NCBI RefSeq assembly: GCF_030445035.2
Contig: NC_080695.1
Location: 52,965,954-53,029,953, forward strand
Origin: Dasypus novemcinctus
Lineage: Eukaryota; Chordata; Mammalia; Cingulata; Dasypodidae
Length of the DNA stretch: 64,000 bases
Reading direction: 5' to 3'
The first letter of the stretch is position 1, and every line of letters begins with the position of its first letter. The translations under genes and the position numbers were made by a program. Shown here piece by piece: positions 1-12,018 of the stretch. The notes beneath the pieces are model-generated. The model had not been told where the DNA came from. It did no database searches and saw nothing but the letters and a program-made list of their open reading frames with translations.

Positions 1-3000
1 AAGTAAAAAGGGAGCCCACACAGTGGGAGAAAATATTTGGCAACCATATATCTGATAAGACTTATAACTTGCATATATAAAGAACTCCTATATCTTGAAA
101 ATAAAAGGATAAACAACCCATTTAAAAAATGGGAAAAAGACTTAAACAGACACTTCTCCAAAGAAGAAAAACAAATGGCAAAAAAGCACATGAAAAAATG
201 TTCCAAATCTCTAGCTATCAGGGAAATGCAAATCAAAACCACAATGAGATACCATTACACCCATAAGATTGGCAGCTATGAAAAAAACAGAAGAATACAA
301 GTGCTGGAGAGGATGTGAAGAAAGGGGAACACTCATCCACTGCTGGTGGGAATGCAGAAGGATTCAACCATTCTGGAGGACAGTATGGCGGTTTCTCAAA
401 AAACTAGCCATAGATTTGCCATATGACCCAGCAATACCACTGCTGGGTATATACCCATCAGAACTGAAAACAAGGACACAAACCGATATATGTACACCGA
501 TGTTCATAGCAGCATTGTTCACTATCGCCAAAAGTTGGAATCAACCCAAATGCCCATCAACAGATGAGTGGATCAATAAAATGTGGTATATACACACAAT
601 GGAATACTACTCGGCTGTAAGAACAAACACACTACAAACACATGTGATAACATGGATGAATCTTGAGAACCTTATGTTGAGTGAAGCAACCCAGACATTG
701 AAGGACAATACTACATGACCTCAATGATATGAAATAACCAAACTGCCCTAGATAGCAAGAGACTGAACAATAGGCTTACAGGAAATCAGAGGGTGGAGGA
801 AGGAAGTGAGCCGATGTCTGCAGGGGTGGAACTTAAGACGAGATGGTGGTAAGTATGAACACAAAGAAGAGATAAAAGGGGGGCAAGGGGTTGCCTTTGG
901 TTGGGGCTTTGCGGGTTTGAGGGTGGCTGGGGAGGGGCGGATGGGTAACATTGCCCAAAAGTGGAGGGAGGGAGGGGTAGCATACGAACACAGGAGAGGG
1001 TCAGGTGTTGGTGAAGAGTAAAATGCCGAGAAAATCATATCAAAATATAATAAAGAGGGTTAACTGTTTAGAATGCTCGGAGGGGAGGGTCTGATGCAGG
1101 ACGGGCTCCTGGGGAATGTCTAAATGCTCATTCTGCCAGAGTGGGTGATACCATGGGGTAGAAACCCAAGTAGTGAGAGTGGGGGTGGACCCACATCCTG
1201 GGGAGGACTAATGCCATCAAATAGAGGGAACTGTATCCCTCGAGAGAAAGGGTGGCTCCCAGGGCATTGGGGCAGTTGAGCAAGTTAGGCCCTGAACACT
1301 GTTGCAAGTATCTCTGGACGTGGCTCCTCAGGAAACGGAGGTTGGCTGTCACTGTGGGCACCAAGGGGATGGGAAAATGGATGTTAAATGTGTGGAACCA
1401 AAGTAAATGTGGGATAAGAGAGGACTTTCACGAGAGTACACAAGGATGGATATAAAACATGTACTATTACACCATAAACATATAGGGGACGACAGACTAA
1501 TAATGTAAACCATAATGTAAAACATAGGATAACTAAAAATTTAGAAAACTATATCCTAAAGTATGGTCCACAATGTAAGCACAGATGTCACCTTGTTAGA
1601 AAGCTATTGTCTCAGACTCTGTACATCACATTAAGTAAATATGATGTGAATAGGGTGTAAGAGTATCGCTGTGGAAGGGAAAAGGTTTTGTGGTGGATGT
1701 ATGGGAGTGCTGTATATTATATATATTCATTGCTGTGGTCTAGGGCTCCTGTGAAGAGAAGCTCAATAATTAGGGGCAAAAAAAAAAAAGAAAAAGATAG
1801 GATGTAGAATTTTTTCCAAGTCAACACGTATTCTTTATCTAACCTTTAAACCCATCACTATATGCCATTTCCTACTAAGGGACCCTGACATTATATTGGG
1901 CTTCAAATTTCAGGGAGTTCTGGATCACAGAGTGGTTCAACAATGGCAATGGAGAGATACTGGTATAGGATACCATTGACAGGTGATATATGGCTGACAG
2001 GGAGCTGTACAGAACATATGTCCAGGGTGCATGGTAATGTTTGGATATACTCATAGTGGCAACAATTAAAAACCACAGCAGGGGGGGTACTGGGTTCCTG
2101 GCCAGTGGTGCTCTGTTGTGGTCCCTAGGGGAGCAGCGACAGTCTCCCAGGTGCAGTGGCGGGGACCGGGAGGGAGTGAGGTTTCAACAGTGAGCCCCTG
2201 ATGCTAATGACTATGCTTGTGAGCTGATAAGCCTAAAATAAGAACAAGGCCTAGAGCAGCATTGTGCCTGGGAATTTCCTCCTGTCAGCCTTCATGTTAC
2301 TCAAATGTGGCCAGTCTCGAAGCCAAACTCAGCATGTAAATGCAATGCTTTCCCCCCAGTGTGGGACATGACACCCGGGGACGAGCCTCCCTGGCACCGA
2401 GGGACCACTATCAACTACCAACTGATGATGCAACTGGAAAATGATCTTATATGGAAGGTTCAATGCGGATCAGCAGAATATCCCTGTCTACATAAAATAA
2501 CATGACTTTAAAATGCTGTTTGACCTAATGTAAGGGGGAAATGGAAAGGAGAAATGAGTTTATATGGCTATGAGTCTCTAAAAAAGAGTCTGGAGGCTGT
2601 CAGAAGAATTGCCCTTATGCACAACTGAGCAGAGTCTGAGAGACAGATAAAGCAGATACAACCCCCAGGTATTGGTTCCTTTGAGGGCTAAAGAGACCCA
2701 TGGGAGTTATGGTCATGGCCGATGGGGTTAACTACCAGGTCAGATGGCCCCTCTTTGGAACTGGTGTTTATGTGTGATGAATCTGGACTCAGATGGGATC
2801 TCTCTTCATAAGACTTTCATGCTAATGTGCTGGAGGTGCAGTTAGTGTTGGGGTTTAAGATATATTAGGGGATTTGAATCTCTGGACTGAGAATGTGATA
2901 GCTGACAATGTGATAGCTGAGCCTCAACAGACTCCAGCACCTACAATCTGATTTATTGGACTCACCACACTCAGCTAAGATGGAGTTGAAGAAGGACAAC

Positions 3001-3505
3001 CACCACACCATGGAGCCTAGAGTGATTACAACTGAAAGTGGGAGGATTGCATCCAGCATCCATGTGGAATCTGAGCCTCCTCTTGACATAGAGGTGCAAT
3101 GGATACAACCAATCCAATGTCCACATAGAAGAGGTGGCATTGGATTGGGAAAAGTGGACATGGTGGACGATGGGTATGGGGAAAGATGAGAGGTGGAGGC
3201 GTCTTTGGGACATGGAGCTGCCCTGGATGGTGCTTCAGGGGCAATCACCGGACATTGTAAATCCTCACAGGGCCCACTGGATGGAATGGGGGAGAGTATG
3301 GGCCATGATGTGGACCATTGACCATGAGGTGCAGAGGTGCCCAAAGATGTACTTACCAAATGCAATGGATGTGTCATGATGATGGGAATGAGTGTTTCTG
3401 GGGGGGGGGGGAGAGGTGGGGTGGGGGTGGTGGGGTTGAATGAGACCTCATATATATATAGATTTTTTTAATGTAGTATTATTACAAAGTCAATTAAAAA
3501 AAGAA
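1..3505 (+). mobile_element. LINE-1 A: ORF2 C-terminus plus long 3' UTR
   Basis: Bases up to 718 encode the end of L1 ORF2 across at least one frameshift (frames 37-318 and 269-718): blocks such as LPYDPAIPLLGIYP, STDEWINKMWYI and TMEYYSAV are diagnostic. About 2.8 kb of non-coding sequence follows, ending in an A-rich tail at 3492-3508. The final ~2 kb matches, in reverse orientation, elements at 46060-48059 and 35164-36839, which carry their own target duplications, so it is an L1 3' UTR. The 5' part lies left of the window. It interrupts L1 B. Confidence 0.8.
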
Positions 3506-4445
3506 AGGATACTGGATTTTGTCAAATGTCTTTTCTGCACCTATTGAAATGATCATGTGGTTTTTTTTCCTTCAATTTGTTAATGTGGTACATTACAATA
3601 ATTGATTTTCTTATGTTGAACCACCCTTGCATATCAGGAATAAATCCTGCTTGGTCGAGGTGTATAAATCTTCTGATATACAGTTGGATTCTATTTGCAA
3701 ATTTTTTTGTTTAGAATTATTATGTGTATGCTCATTGGAGAGATTGGTCTGTAATTTTCTTGTAGTGTCTATCTGGATTTGATATTAGAGTGATGGCTTC
3801 ATAAAATGTGTTGGGTAATATTCCCTCCTCTTCAATTTTTTGGAAGAGTTTAAACAGGATTGGTGCTTGGTAGAATTCACCTGTGAAGCCATCTGGTCCT
3901 GGACTTCCTTTGTTGGAAGACTTTTGATGACAGAGTCAATCTCTTTAAACGTGATTGCTTGTTGAGTTCTTGTTGTTCACAGATTATCTGTGCATTTCCA
4001 GTAATTTGTTCTTTTCATCTAAGTTGTTTAGTTTGTTGGCTTAGAGTTTCTTATAATATCCTCTTTGGAGCCTTTTGACGTCTGTGGGGTCAGCTGTAAC
4101 TTCACCCCTTTCATTTCTGATTTTCATAATTGCATCTTCTCTCCATTTTTCTTTGTTAGGGGTTTGTCAATTTTAATGACCTTCTCAAAGAATCACCTTT
4201 TGTTTTGTAGATTTTCTCTATTTTTATTGTTATTATTGTTCTCAATTTCACTTATTTCTCCTCTAATCTTTATTATTTCTTTCCTCCTGTTTGTTGTGGG
4301 AATGATTTGCTGTTCTTTTTCTAGTTTCTCCAGTTGTTCAGTTAGATCTTTGATTTTAGCTCTTTCTCTTTTTTTAATATAGATGTTTAGGACTATAAAT
4401 TTCCCCTTTAAGACTAACTTTACTATATCCCATAAGTTTTTTTGG

Positions 4446-4533
4446 TTTTTTTCAGGAGGTACCACATGGATTGAATGCAGGATCTTATATATGGGAAGCA
4501 GATTCTCAACCACTGAACTATATCTGCTCCCTG
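4446..4533 (-). mobile_element. Short tRNA-derived SINE in L1 B
   Basis: On the minus strand a tRNA-like head (TTCAGTGGTTGAG, then TTCAATCC box B-like) leads to an A-rich tail. It is flanked by CCATAAGTTTTT on both sides (from 4430 and 4534), a probable target-site duplication. Confidence 0.7.
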
Positions 4534-4610
4534 CCATAAGTTTTTATAAGTTGTGTTCTCTTCATTCATCTCAATATACTTACTAATTTCACTTGTAATT
4601 TCTTCTTTGA

Positions 4611-5024
4611 GGGAAGCAGACTTGGCACAATGGATAGGGCATCCACCTACGACATGGGAGTTCCATGGTTCAAACCCCAGGCCTCCTTGACTTGTGTGGA
4701 GCTGGCCCATGTGCAGTGCTGATGCATGCAAGGAGTGCCGTGCCACACAGTGGTGTTCCCTGCATAGGGGAGCCCCACGTGCAAGGAGTGCACCCCATAA
4801 GGAGAGCTGCCCAGCACAAAAGAAAGTGCAGCCTGCTCAAGCATGGCACTACACACATGGAGAGAACACAGCAAGATGATGCAACAAAAAGAAACAGATT
4901 CCTGGTGCTGCTGATAAGGATAGTAGTGGTCACAGGAGAACACACAGCAAATGGACACAGAGAGCAGACAACTGCTGGGGGGGGAGGGAAGAGAAGTAAA
5001 TAAAAAATAAAATAAATAAAAATA
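4611..5024 (+). mobile_element. DAS-type SINE (armadillo), in L1 B
   Basis: Full-length ~414 bp element starting GGGAAGCAGACTTGG, with a tRNA-derived head (GGTTCAAACCCC box B-like), a G/C-rich body and an AAATAAA-rich tail. A perfect 14 bp target-site duplication AATTTCTTCTTTGA flanks it at 4597-4610 and 5025-5038. It is the best-delimited copy in the window. Confidence 0.92.
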
Positions 5025-8000
5025 AATTTCTTCTTTGACCCTCTGATTACTTAGGAGCATGTTCACCCTTCACACATTTGCAAATTTACCTCTTTTCTGC
5101 CTATAATTGATCTCCAGTTTCATTCCACTATGATCTGAGAAAGTGCTTCTTATATTTTCAATCTTTTTACATTTATTGAACCTGCATTGTGACTAATGTG
5201 GTGTATCCTGGAGAAAGATCCATGGGCACTTGAGAAGAATATATAACCCACTGAGTTTGGGCATAATGTTTTGTGTATATCTATTAGGTCTAGCTCATTT
5301 TTCATGTTGTCCAAGTTCTCTGTTTCCTTGTTGATCTTCTGACTAGTTGCTCTATCTAATGATGTAAGGGGTGGGTGGAAGTCTCCAATTAGTATTGTAG
5401 AGATGGCTATTTCTCCCTTCAGCTTTGCCAGACTTTGCCTCCTGTATTTCGGGGCACCCTGGTTAGGTGCACAGATATTTATGATTCATTTCTTCCTGGT
5501 GGAGTGTCCCTTTATTAATATATAATGGTATTCTGTACCACTTATAACTTTTTTTGCATTTAAAGTCTGTTTTGTCCAGTATTGGTATTGCTAACCCTGC
5601 TCTTTTTTGGTTACTGTTTGCGTGGAGCATCTTTTTCCAACCGTTCACTTTCAGTCAGTTTGTATCCCTGCATAAGGATGGCTCATGTTTTTTAATAATT
5701 CTGTCACCCTCTATCTTTTGATTGGGAGTTTAATCCATTCACATTCAATGATGTTACTGTATCTGCATTATTTCTTTCCACCATTTTATTATTTTATTTT
5801 CATGTCATTTTGTCTGTATTTTTACTCTTTTGGTTATCCTTTCTGCCATTCTTTCTTCTACACTCTCCTCCAAGACTCTTTGTCTTGTCTTTTTCTTTCA
5901 AGTTCTAAGGTTTCCTTTAATATTTCCTGCAAAGGTGGGTTCTTTTTCATCAACTCCCTTAGCTTCAGTTTGTTTCTGTATATTTTAAACACACCTTTAT
6001 ATTTGAAGAACTATTTTGTTGGATAAAGAATTCTTGGCTGGCAGTTTTTCTGTTTTAGAACCCTAATTGCATCATACCACTGTCTTCTTGCCTCCATAGT
6101 GTCTGATGACAAATCCACATTAACTCTTACACGATGTCCCTTGTATATATAATGGTTTGCTTCTCCCTTGCTGTTCTCAGAATTTCCTCTTTATCTTTGA
6201 TGTTTGACATTCTGAGTAGCATGTGTTTTGGAATAGGTTTATTTGCATTTATTCTGATTGGGGTACTCTGTACTTCTTGGACATGTAAGTTCATTTCTTT
6301 CATGAGAGTTGGGAATTTTTCAGCTATTATTTCCTCAAATACTCTTTCTGTGCCTTTTCTCTTCTCTTCTTGTTCTGGAACTCCCAAGACACATATATTG
6401 TTGTGCTTCACATTATCATTCAACTTCCTGAGCCCCTGCTTCATTTTTTTTCTCTCTTCAACTTCAGCTGTTCTGTCCTCTGTAACACTTAGAATTTCTT
6501 ATATTGTGTCAAGTCTGCTATTGTATGCCTTTAATGTGTTTTTGGTCTCACGTATCATGTCTTTAATTCCCATGAGCTCTGTTACTTTTTTCTTCAGGAT
6601 TTTAAGTTCTTTGTCCTCACTCAGTGTCTGCTTGATGTTCTTTATCTCTTTAGCCATAATGCCTTTGAACTCATTCATCTGATTTTGGAAATGTGTGTGC
6701 ATTTCATTAATTAGTTTTCTCAAATCCTGCCCATCTTCTGGGGCTTTGATATATTCCTTTTCTTGAGCCAGGTTTTCCGTTTTCTTAGATGGCTTGTATT
6801 ATTTTGCTGATAGGCATCTGATTAGGGTAGTGAGTGTATTCAGATGCTTGATTTCTCTCTTTCATAGAGTTTTAGTGGTGGGAGGGTGTAACTGCTGTTC
6901 TTTGATTCTTGGTTCAACCTGTTCTGGGTCTTTAGGATTGTCCCTATTATTTGCTTAAATCTGGGCCCTGTACCCAGAAATGGGTTGAAGACCTGCTTCC
7001 CAGGGTCTTAGGGAGGGAGGCTGTAATGAATGGACAAAGCCTCTCTTATTTACCTTTAATTTCCTCATGTACACTTCCCTGGTCTGCCAGAAGATGGTTC
7101 TCTTTGGCAGCCCTCTCAACTCAATGCCCGATTGGAGTGTGTTTGCTGCAACCACTGATCATGACCAGATCAATGTGATAGAGGATACTTCCTGGAGCCT
7201 AAGATCCTCATAATTCAAACTTTCTCAGAGGCAGTTCTCCAACCATTGCTAGCAGTTCCTTTTCCTGGGCAGGAAATAAATCCACTCCCTTCCACATCAT
7301 CATCCACCAGTCCCAGTCTGTAGAGAGGGAGATTGAGAAGGTAGGGTCTCTTTAGTCCCTTGAGGGCTCCCAAGGCAAACAATGGTTTCACCCCACCCAA
7401 CCTGGAAGAGTTCATGGTACACAGCAGACCAAATTTGTGGGTCAAAAGCTGAGTCAGTCTTAGGCTAGCTCTGAAGCCTGCAAATTTAAAAGTGTCTAGA
7501 GGGTAGGGGTTTATGCCAGGACCTGTGGATTTTATCCCAGAGTTTTGCCATTATGATTCTTTTCCTTTTGCCCTCTCTATTCTGGGCAGTATCCAGCCTT
7601 TCTCTGGTGTCCTAAACTCTAGAAGACTTTTTTTCCCTATCATTTCAGCATGTCCTCTATCTGTTTTTCTGGGAGAGAAGAGAGTCCCATGTCTTTTGAG
7701 TCTGCCATCATCCTGGAAGTCTCTCATTGTGGTTTTGATTTGCATTTCCCTGATGGCTAATTATATTGAGTATCTTTTCATGTGCTCTCTGGAGATTTGT
7801 ATATCTTCACTAGAGAGATGTCTGTTCAAGTCTTTTGTTCATTTTTTTATGTTATTTTTGTCCTTTAATTATTGAATGGAAGGATTTCTCTATATATTCT
7901 AGATACTATTAATAAACCCTCATTAGATATGTGGTTTCCAAATATTTCCTCCCATTGAGTAGGTCATCTTTTAATTTTCATGATGAAGTTCTTTGATCAC

Positions 8001-8520
8001 AAAAGTTTTTAATTTTGAAGAGGTCCCATTTATTTTTTCTTTTGTAGTTTGTGCTTTGGGTGTAAAGTCTAAGAAACCAATGCCTAATACATGTTCCTGA
8101 AGATGCTTCCTTATGTTTTCTTCTAGGAGTTTGATAGTTCCAGCTCTTTTAATAAGGTCTTCAATCCATTTTGAGTTGAATTTTGTATATGGTGTGAGAT
8201 AGGAGTCTCCCCTTTTTGCAAAAGGAATTCCATTTTTCTTAGCACTGTTTGTTGAAGAGACTATTCTTTCCAAGTTGAGAGGTCACTGCCACCTTGTCAA
8301 AAATCAGTTGGCCAGTAATGTGAGGGTTGATTTCTGAACTCTCAATTTTACGCCGTTTGTCTCTGTTTCTGTTTTTATGACATTACCATGCTGTTTTGAT
8401 TACTGTGGCCTTATACTTAGTTTTAAGATCAGGAAGTGTGAGTCCTCCAAATTCATTCTTCTTTTTCAAGACGCCTTAACTATTTAGACACCCTTAACTT
8501 CCAAATAAATTTTGTGATTG

Positions 8521-8692
8521 GTCTTTTTTTTTTTCACTTTTTTCCCTCTTTTTTTTAAATGTTACATTCAAGAATATGAGGTACCCATATACTCCCCACC
8601 CTCCTCACTCCACTCTTCCCACATCAACAACCTCTTTCATCCTCATGGCACATTCACTGCATTTGGTGAATACATCCTGGAGCACTGTTTTT
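8521..8692 (-). mobile_element. 5'-truncated L1 3'-UTR fragment
   Basis: A poly-T start (a poly-A tail in minus orientation) is followed by sequence matching the terminal ~170 bp of L1 A's 3' UTR. L1 C sequence resumes at about 8693 (AAAGAAGGTTGTTGG). Confidence 0.65.
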
Positions 8693-9825
8693 ACATTTCT
8701 TCAAAGAAGGTTGTTGGAATTTTGCTGTGATTGCATTGAATTTAAACATTTCTTTGTGTAGTACTAATATCATTATGATATTTAGTCTTCCAAGCCATAC
8801 ACATGGGATTTCCTTCCACTTATTTGGTCTTTAATTTATCTTAGTCGTGTTCTGTGATTTTCTGTGTACAAGTCCTGTACACGTCTTGGCTAAGATTTAT
8901 CCTTGATATTTGATTTGTTTAGTTGCTGTTGGGAATGGGATTTTTTTCTTGATTTCTTCTTATGATTGTTTATTGCTTGTTTATAGAAACACTATTGATT
9001 GTCGGGAGTTGATCTTGTGCGCTGTGACTTTCCTGATTCATTTATTATCTCTAAGAGCTTTGTTGTGTGTTTTTCAGGATTTTCTGTATATAAGATCACA
9101 GCATCTGCAAATAGGGCAAGTTTTACTTCTTCCTTTACAACTTAGATGGATTTTATTTCTTTTTCTAGCCTAATTGCTTTAGTAAGAATTTCCAGTGCAG
9201 CGTTGAATGACAGTGGTGACAGTGTGCATCCTTGTCGTTTCCAATTTTAGATGGAAAACTTTCACTCTTTCACCATTAAGTAGGATGTTAGTTGTGGGGT
9301 TTTCATATATGCCCTTTCATGTCGAAGAAGTTTACTTCTATTCCTAGTGTTCTAAGTCTTTTTATCAAGAAAGGGTGCTATATTTTGTCAAATGCCTTTT
9401 CTTCATCAATTGAGATGAGCATGTGTTTTTTCCCTTCATTCTCTTAATGTGGTGCATTACATTAATCAATTTTCTCATACTGAAAAAACTCTTCATATCA
9501 TGAATAAATCCCACTTGGTCATGGTGTATAATTTTCTTAATATGCTATGGGATGATGTTGGTTAGCATTTTTTTTTTGAGGATTTTTGCATCTATATTCA
9601 TAGGAGATATTGGCCTGTAATTTTCTTTTCTTGTGGTATCTTTATCTAGCCTTGGTATAAGGGTAATTTTGGCCTCATAGAATGAGTTATGAAGTGTTCC
9701 TTCCTCTTCAACTTTTGGGAAGAGTTTGGGCATAACTGGAATCAGGTATTCTTGGAATGTTTTGTAGATATCCCCTGAGAGGCCATCTGCTCCTGGGCTT
9801 TTGTTGGGAGATACTTTTTGCTTTG

Positions 9826-9925
9826 TTTTTTTTTTTTTTTTTAAGAGGCACTGGGGATTGAACCTAGGACCTCATACAGGGGAAGTAGGTGCTCAACCAC
9901 TAAGATACACTCACCCACATTTTAG
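9826..9925 (-). mobile_element. Short tRNA-derived SINE in L1 C
   Basis: About 100 bp with a long poly-T at the left and, on the minus strand, GGTTGAGCACCTACTTCCCC and GGTTCAATCCC, as in the SINE at 4446-4533. Confidence 0.65.
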
Positions 9926-10027
9926 GAGGTTTATTTTTTTTAATTCTCATGAAATTTATTTCCACTGCTAATTTATGTCTTCATTTTTTTTCATTTGTTT
10001 TTTTTAAAATTCTACTCAATTTATTCA

Positions 10028-10600
10028 TTTTTTAAAAAAATATTACATTAAAAAAACATGAGGTCCCCATTCACCCCCACTGCCCCCATCCCACCACTCT
10101 CCCCACAGTAACACTCTCCCCCATCATCATGACACATCCGTTGCATCTGGTGAGTACATCTCTGGGCATCGCTGCACACCATGGCCTGTGGTCCACACCA
10201 TAGCCCACACTCTCCCACGTTCCATCCAGTGGGCCATGGGAGGACATACAATGTCCGGCAATTGTCCCTGCAGCACCACCCAGGACAACTCCAAGTCCCG
10301 AAAATGCCTCCACATCTCATCTCTTCCTCCCATTCCCCGCACCCAGCAGCCACCATGGCCACTTTTTTCCACACCAATGCCACATTTTCTCGATTATTAA
10401 CCACAATAGTTCATGAATAGGATATCATTAAGTCCACTCTAATCCTTACTGTATTCCTCCTTCCTGTGGACCTTGGCTTGGTTGTGTCCAGATTTCCTAG
10501 CATTATATAATAATGCCATCTTTTTTTTTTTAATCTTTTTTTAAAAAAGATACATAGATCACACAAAATGTTACATAAAAAAATATAAGAGGTTCCCAGG
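10028..10600 (-). mobile_element. L1 3'-UTR fragments in L1 C
   Basis: 10028-10515 closely matches the last ~500 bp of L1 A and of the element at 46060 (GGTCCACACCATAGCCCACA, CCACCCAGGACAACTCC). A second poly-T at about 10519 starts another short terminal fragment up to about 10600, so two insertions are probably adjacent. Confidence 0.65.
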
Positions 10601-10937
10601 GAGGTTTTTGATTACTGATTCAATCTCTTTACTAGTAATTGATTTCTTAATATCTTCTATTTCTTTTTGAGTCAATGTAGGTAGTTTGTGCATTTCTGAG
10701 AATTTGTCCATTCCATCTGGCTTATCTAATTTATTGGCATACAGTTTTTGATAGTATCCTTGTGTAGTCCCTTTCATTTCAGCTAGGTCAGTAGTAATGT
10801 CTCCCTTTTCATTTGTGATTTTCATCATTTATGTCCTCTCTCTTTTGTTCTTTGTTATCTAGCTAAAAGTTTGTCACTTTTATTGATCTTTTCAAAGAAC
10901 CAACTTGTGATTTTGTTGATTCCCTCTATTGTTGAAT

Positions 10938-11165
10938 GCCTTAAAGGGGAAGTGATTTCAACATTCAGAGAATTTCCCAGCTTGTCTTTGGACAACCCAT
11001 GTCTCCCAGAAACTCATCAAAGACCTTCATTGGACTTTCATCAGAGCCCCTGGTTTGCAGCCTGCCTGTGGAACCTGGACTTGTGCATCCCCACAGTCAC
11101 GTGAGAGACTCTTACAAAATCTCATAGTATTTACAGATACCTCCTGCTGATTGTTCCCTAGAGTA
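10938..11165 (+). repeat. Unnamed interspersed repeat, copy 1
   Basis: A non-L1 segment inside L1 C that resembles 32305-32590: GAAGTGAT..TTTCA, ACTTTCATCAGA, CTGCCTGTGGAACCTGGACTTG and a final TTCCCTAG. I do not recall a reliable family name; it may be an old LTR or DNA transposon. Confidence 0.5.
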
Positions 11166-12018
11166 CCCTAATGCAGTCTCTGATTCGAATTCTTTCTTCT
11201 TTTTGAATGTAAGCACTTAGAGATATCATTTCAACTCAGCAATGACTTCGCTGTGTCCCATAAGTTTTGATATGTTGTATTATCATTTTCATTTGCCTTA
11301 AGATATATCTTAGTTTCAGTTCTGATTTCCTCTTTAACCCACTGGATTAAGAGTATATTGTTTAATCACCACACATTTGTGAATTTTCCATTTCTACCCA
11401 TTACTGCTTTTTCTAACTTCACTCCATTATGGTCAGAGAATACACATTATATGATTTCAATATTTTTAAATTTATTGAGATATGTTTTGTGACCCAACAT
11501 ATGGTATATCCTGGAAATGATCCATGTACATGTGAGAAGAATATGTATTTTTTTGTTGGGAGCAGTGTTCTATATATGTCTGTAAGGTCTACTTGGTTTA
11601 GTGTATCATTCAAGTCCTGTACGTCCTTATTGATCTTCTGACTAGATGTTTTACTCATTATTGAGAGTGGTGTGTTAAAGTCTCCTACTATTAGTGTAGA
11701 ACTGTCAATTTCTCCCTTTAGAACAGTCAGTATTTGATTAAAATATTTGGGTTCTGCTGTTAGGTGCATATATATTTATAATTGTTACATCTTCCTGTCT
11801 AATTGTCCCCTTGATTAGTATATAATGACTATCTTTGTCCATCATAACTGTTTCTGACTCAAAGTCTATTTTACCCAATATTAGTGTATCCCCCACAGCT
11901 CTCTTTTGGTTACTACTTCCATGGTATATTTTTTCCATCCTTTCACCCTCAACCTACTTATACCTTTGAATTTAAGGTGAGTCTCTTACAGAAAGCATAT
12001 AGTTCAGTCATGCTTTTT

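Larger units (their letters stand above)
3506..7725 (-). mobile_element. LINE-1 B: 5' UTR, ORF1 and first half of ORF2
   Basis: Reading down the minus strand: a 5' UTR from about 7725 to 6850; ORF1 (coiled coil 6723-6499, then an RRM-like part 6444-6127 with VPEQEEKRKGTE and RMSNIKDKEEILRTAREK); an ORF2 endonuclease fragment at 5648-5463 (SNQKRAGLAI); then RT-region sequence to 3506. All frames are broken. The element stops abruptly where L1 A begins, so its 3' half should lie left of the window. Two SINEs are nested at 4446-4533 and 4611-5024. Confidence 0.8.
7726..12018 (-). mobile_element. LINE-1 C, part 1: ORF2 from endonuclease to C-terminus
   Basis: Minus-strand ORF2 fragments in order: endonuclease 11938-11419 (SNQKRAV, TIINIYAPNS), linker 10828-10571 (ITNEKGDITTD, YYQKLYANKLD), RT 9733-9545 ([27 protein letters not shown]), and the C-terminal region to 7726 (MQIKTTMR). 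Frames are broken throughout. Inserted into it are fragments at about 8521-8692, 9826-9925, 10028-10600 and 10938-11165. The remaining 3' end should lie left of the window beyond L1 B. It continues at 16369 after L1 E. Confidence 0.8.

Noticed and set aside
4611..4700. Possible functional tRNA gene
   Set aside because: The box A/B-like sequences belong to the tRNA-derived head of the SINE; no intact cloverleaf.
6134..6682. 182 aa plus-strand hydrophobic ORF
   Set aside because: It is the antisense of L1 B ORF1; the minus strand carries the real ORF1 blocks.
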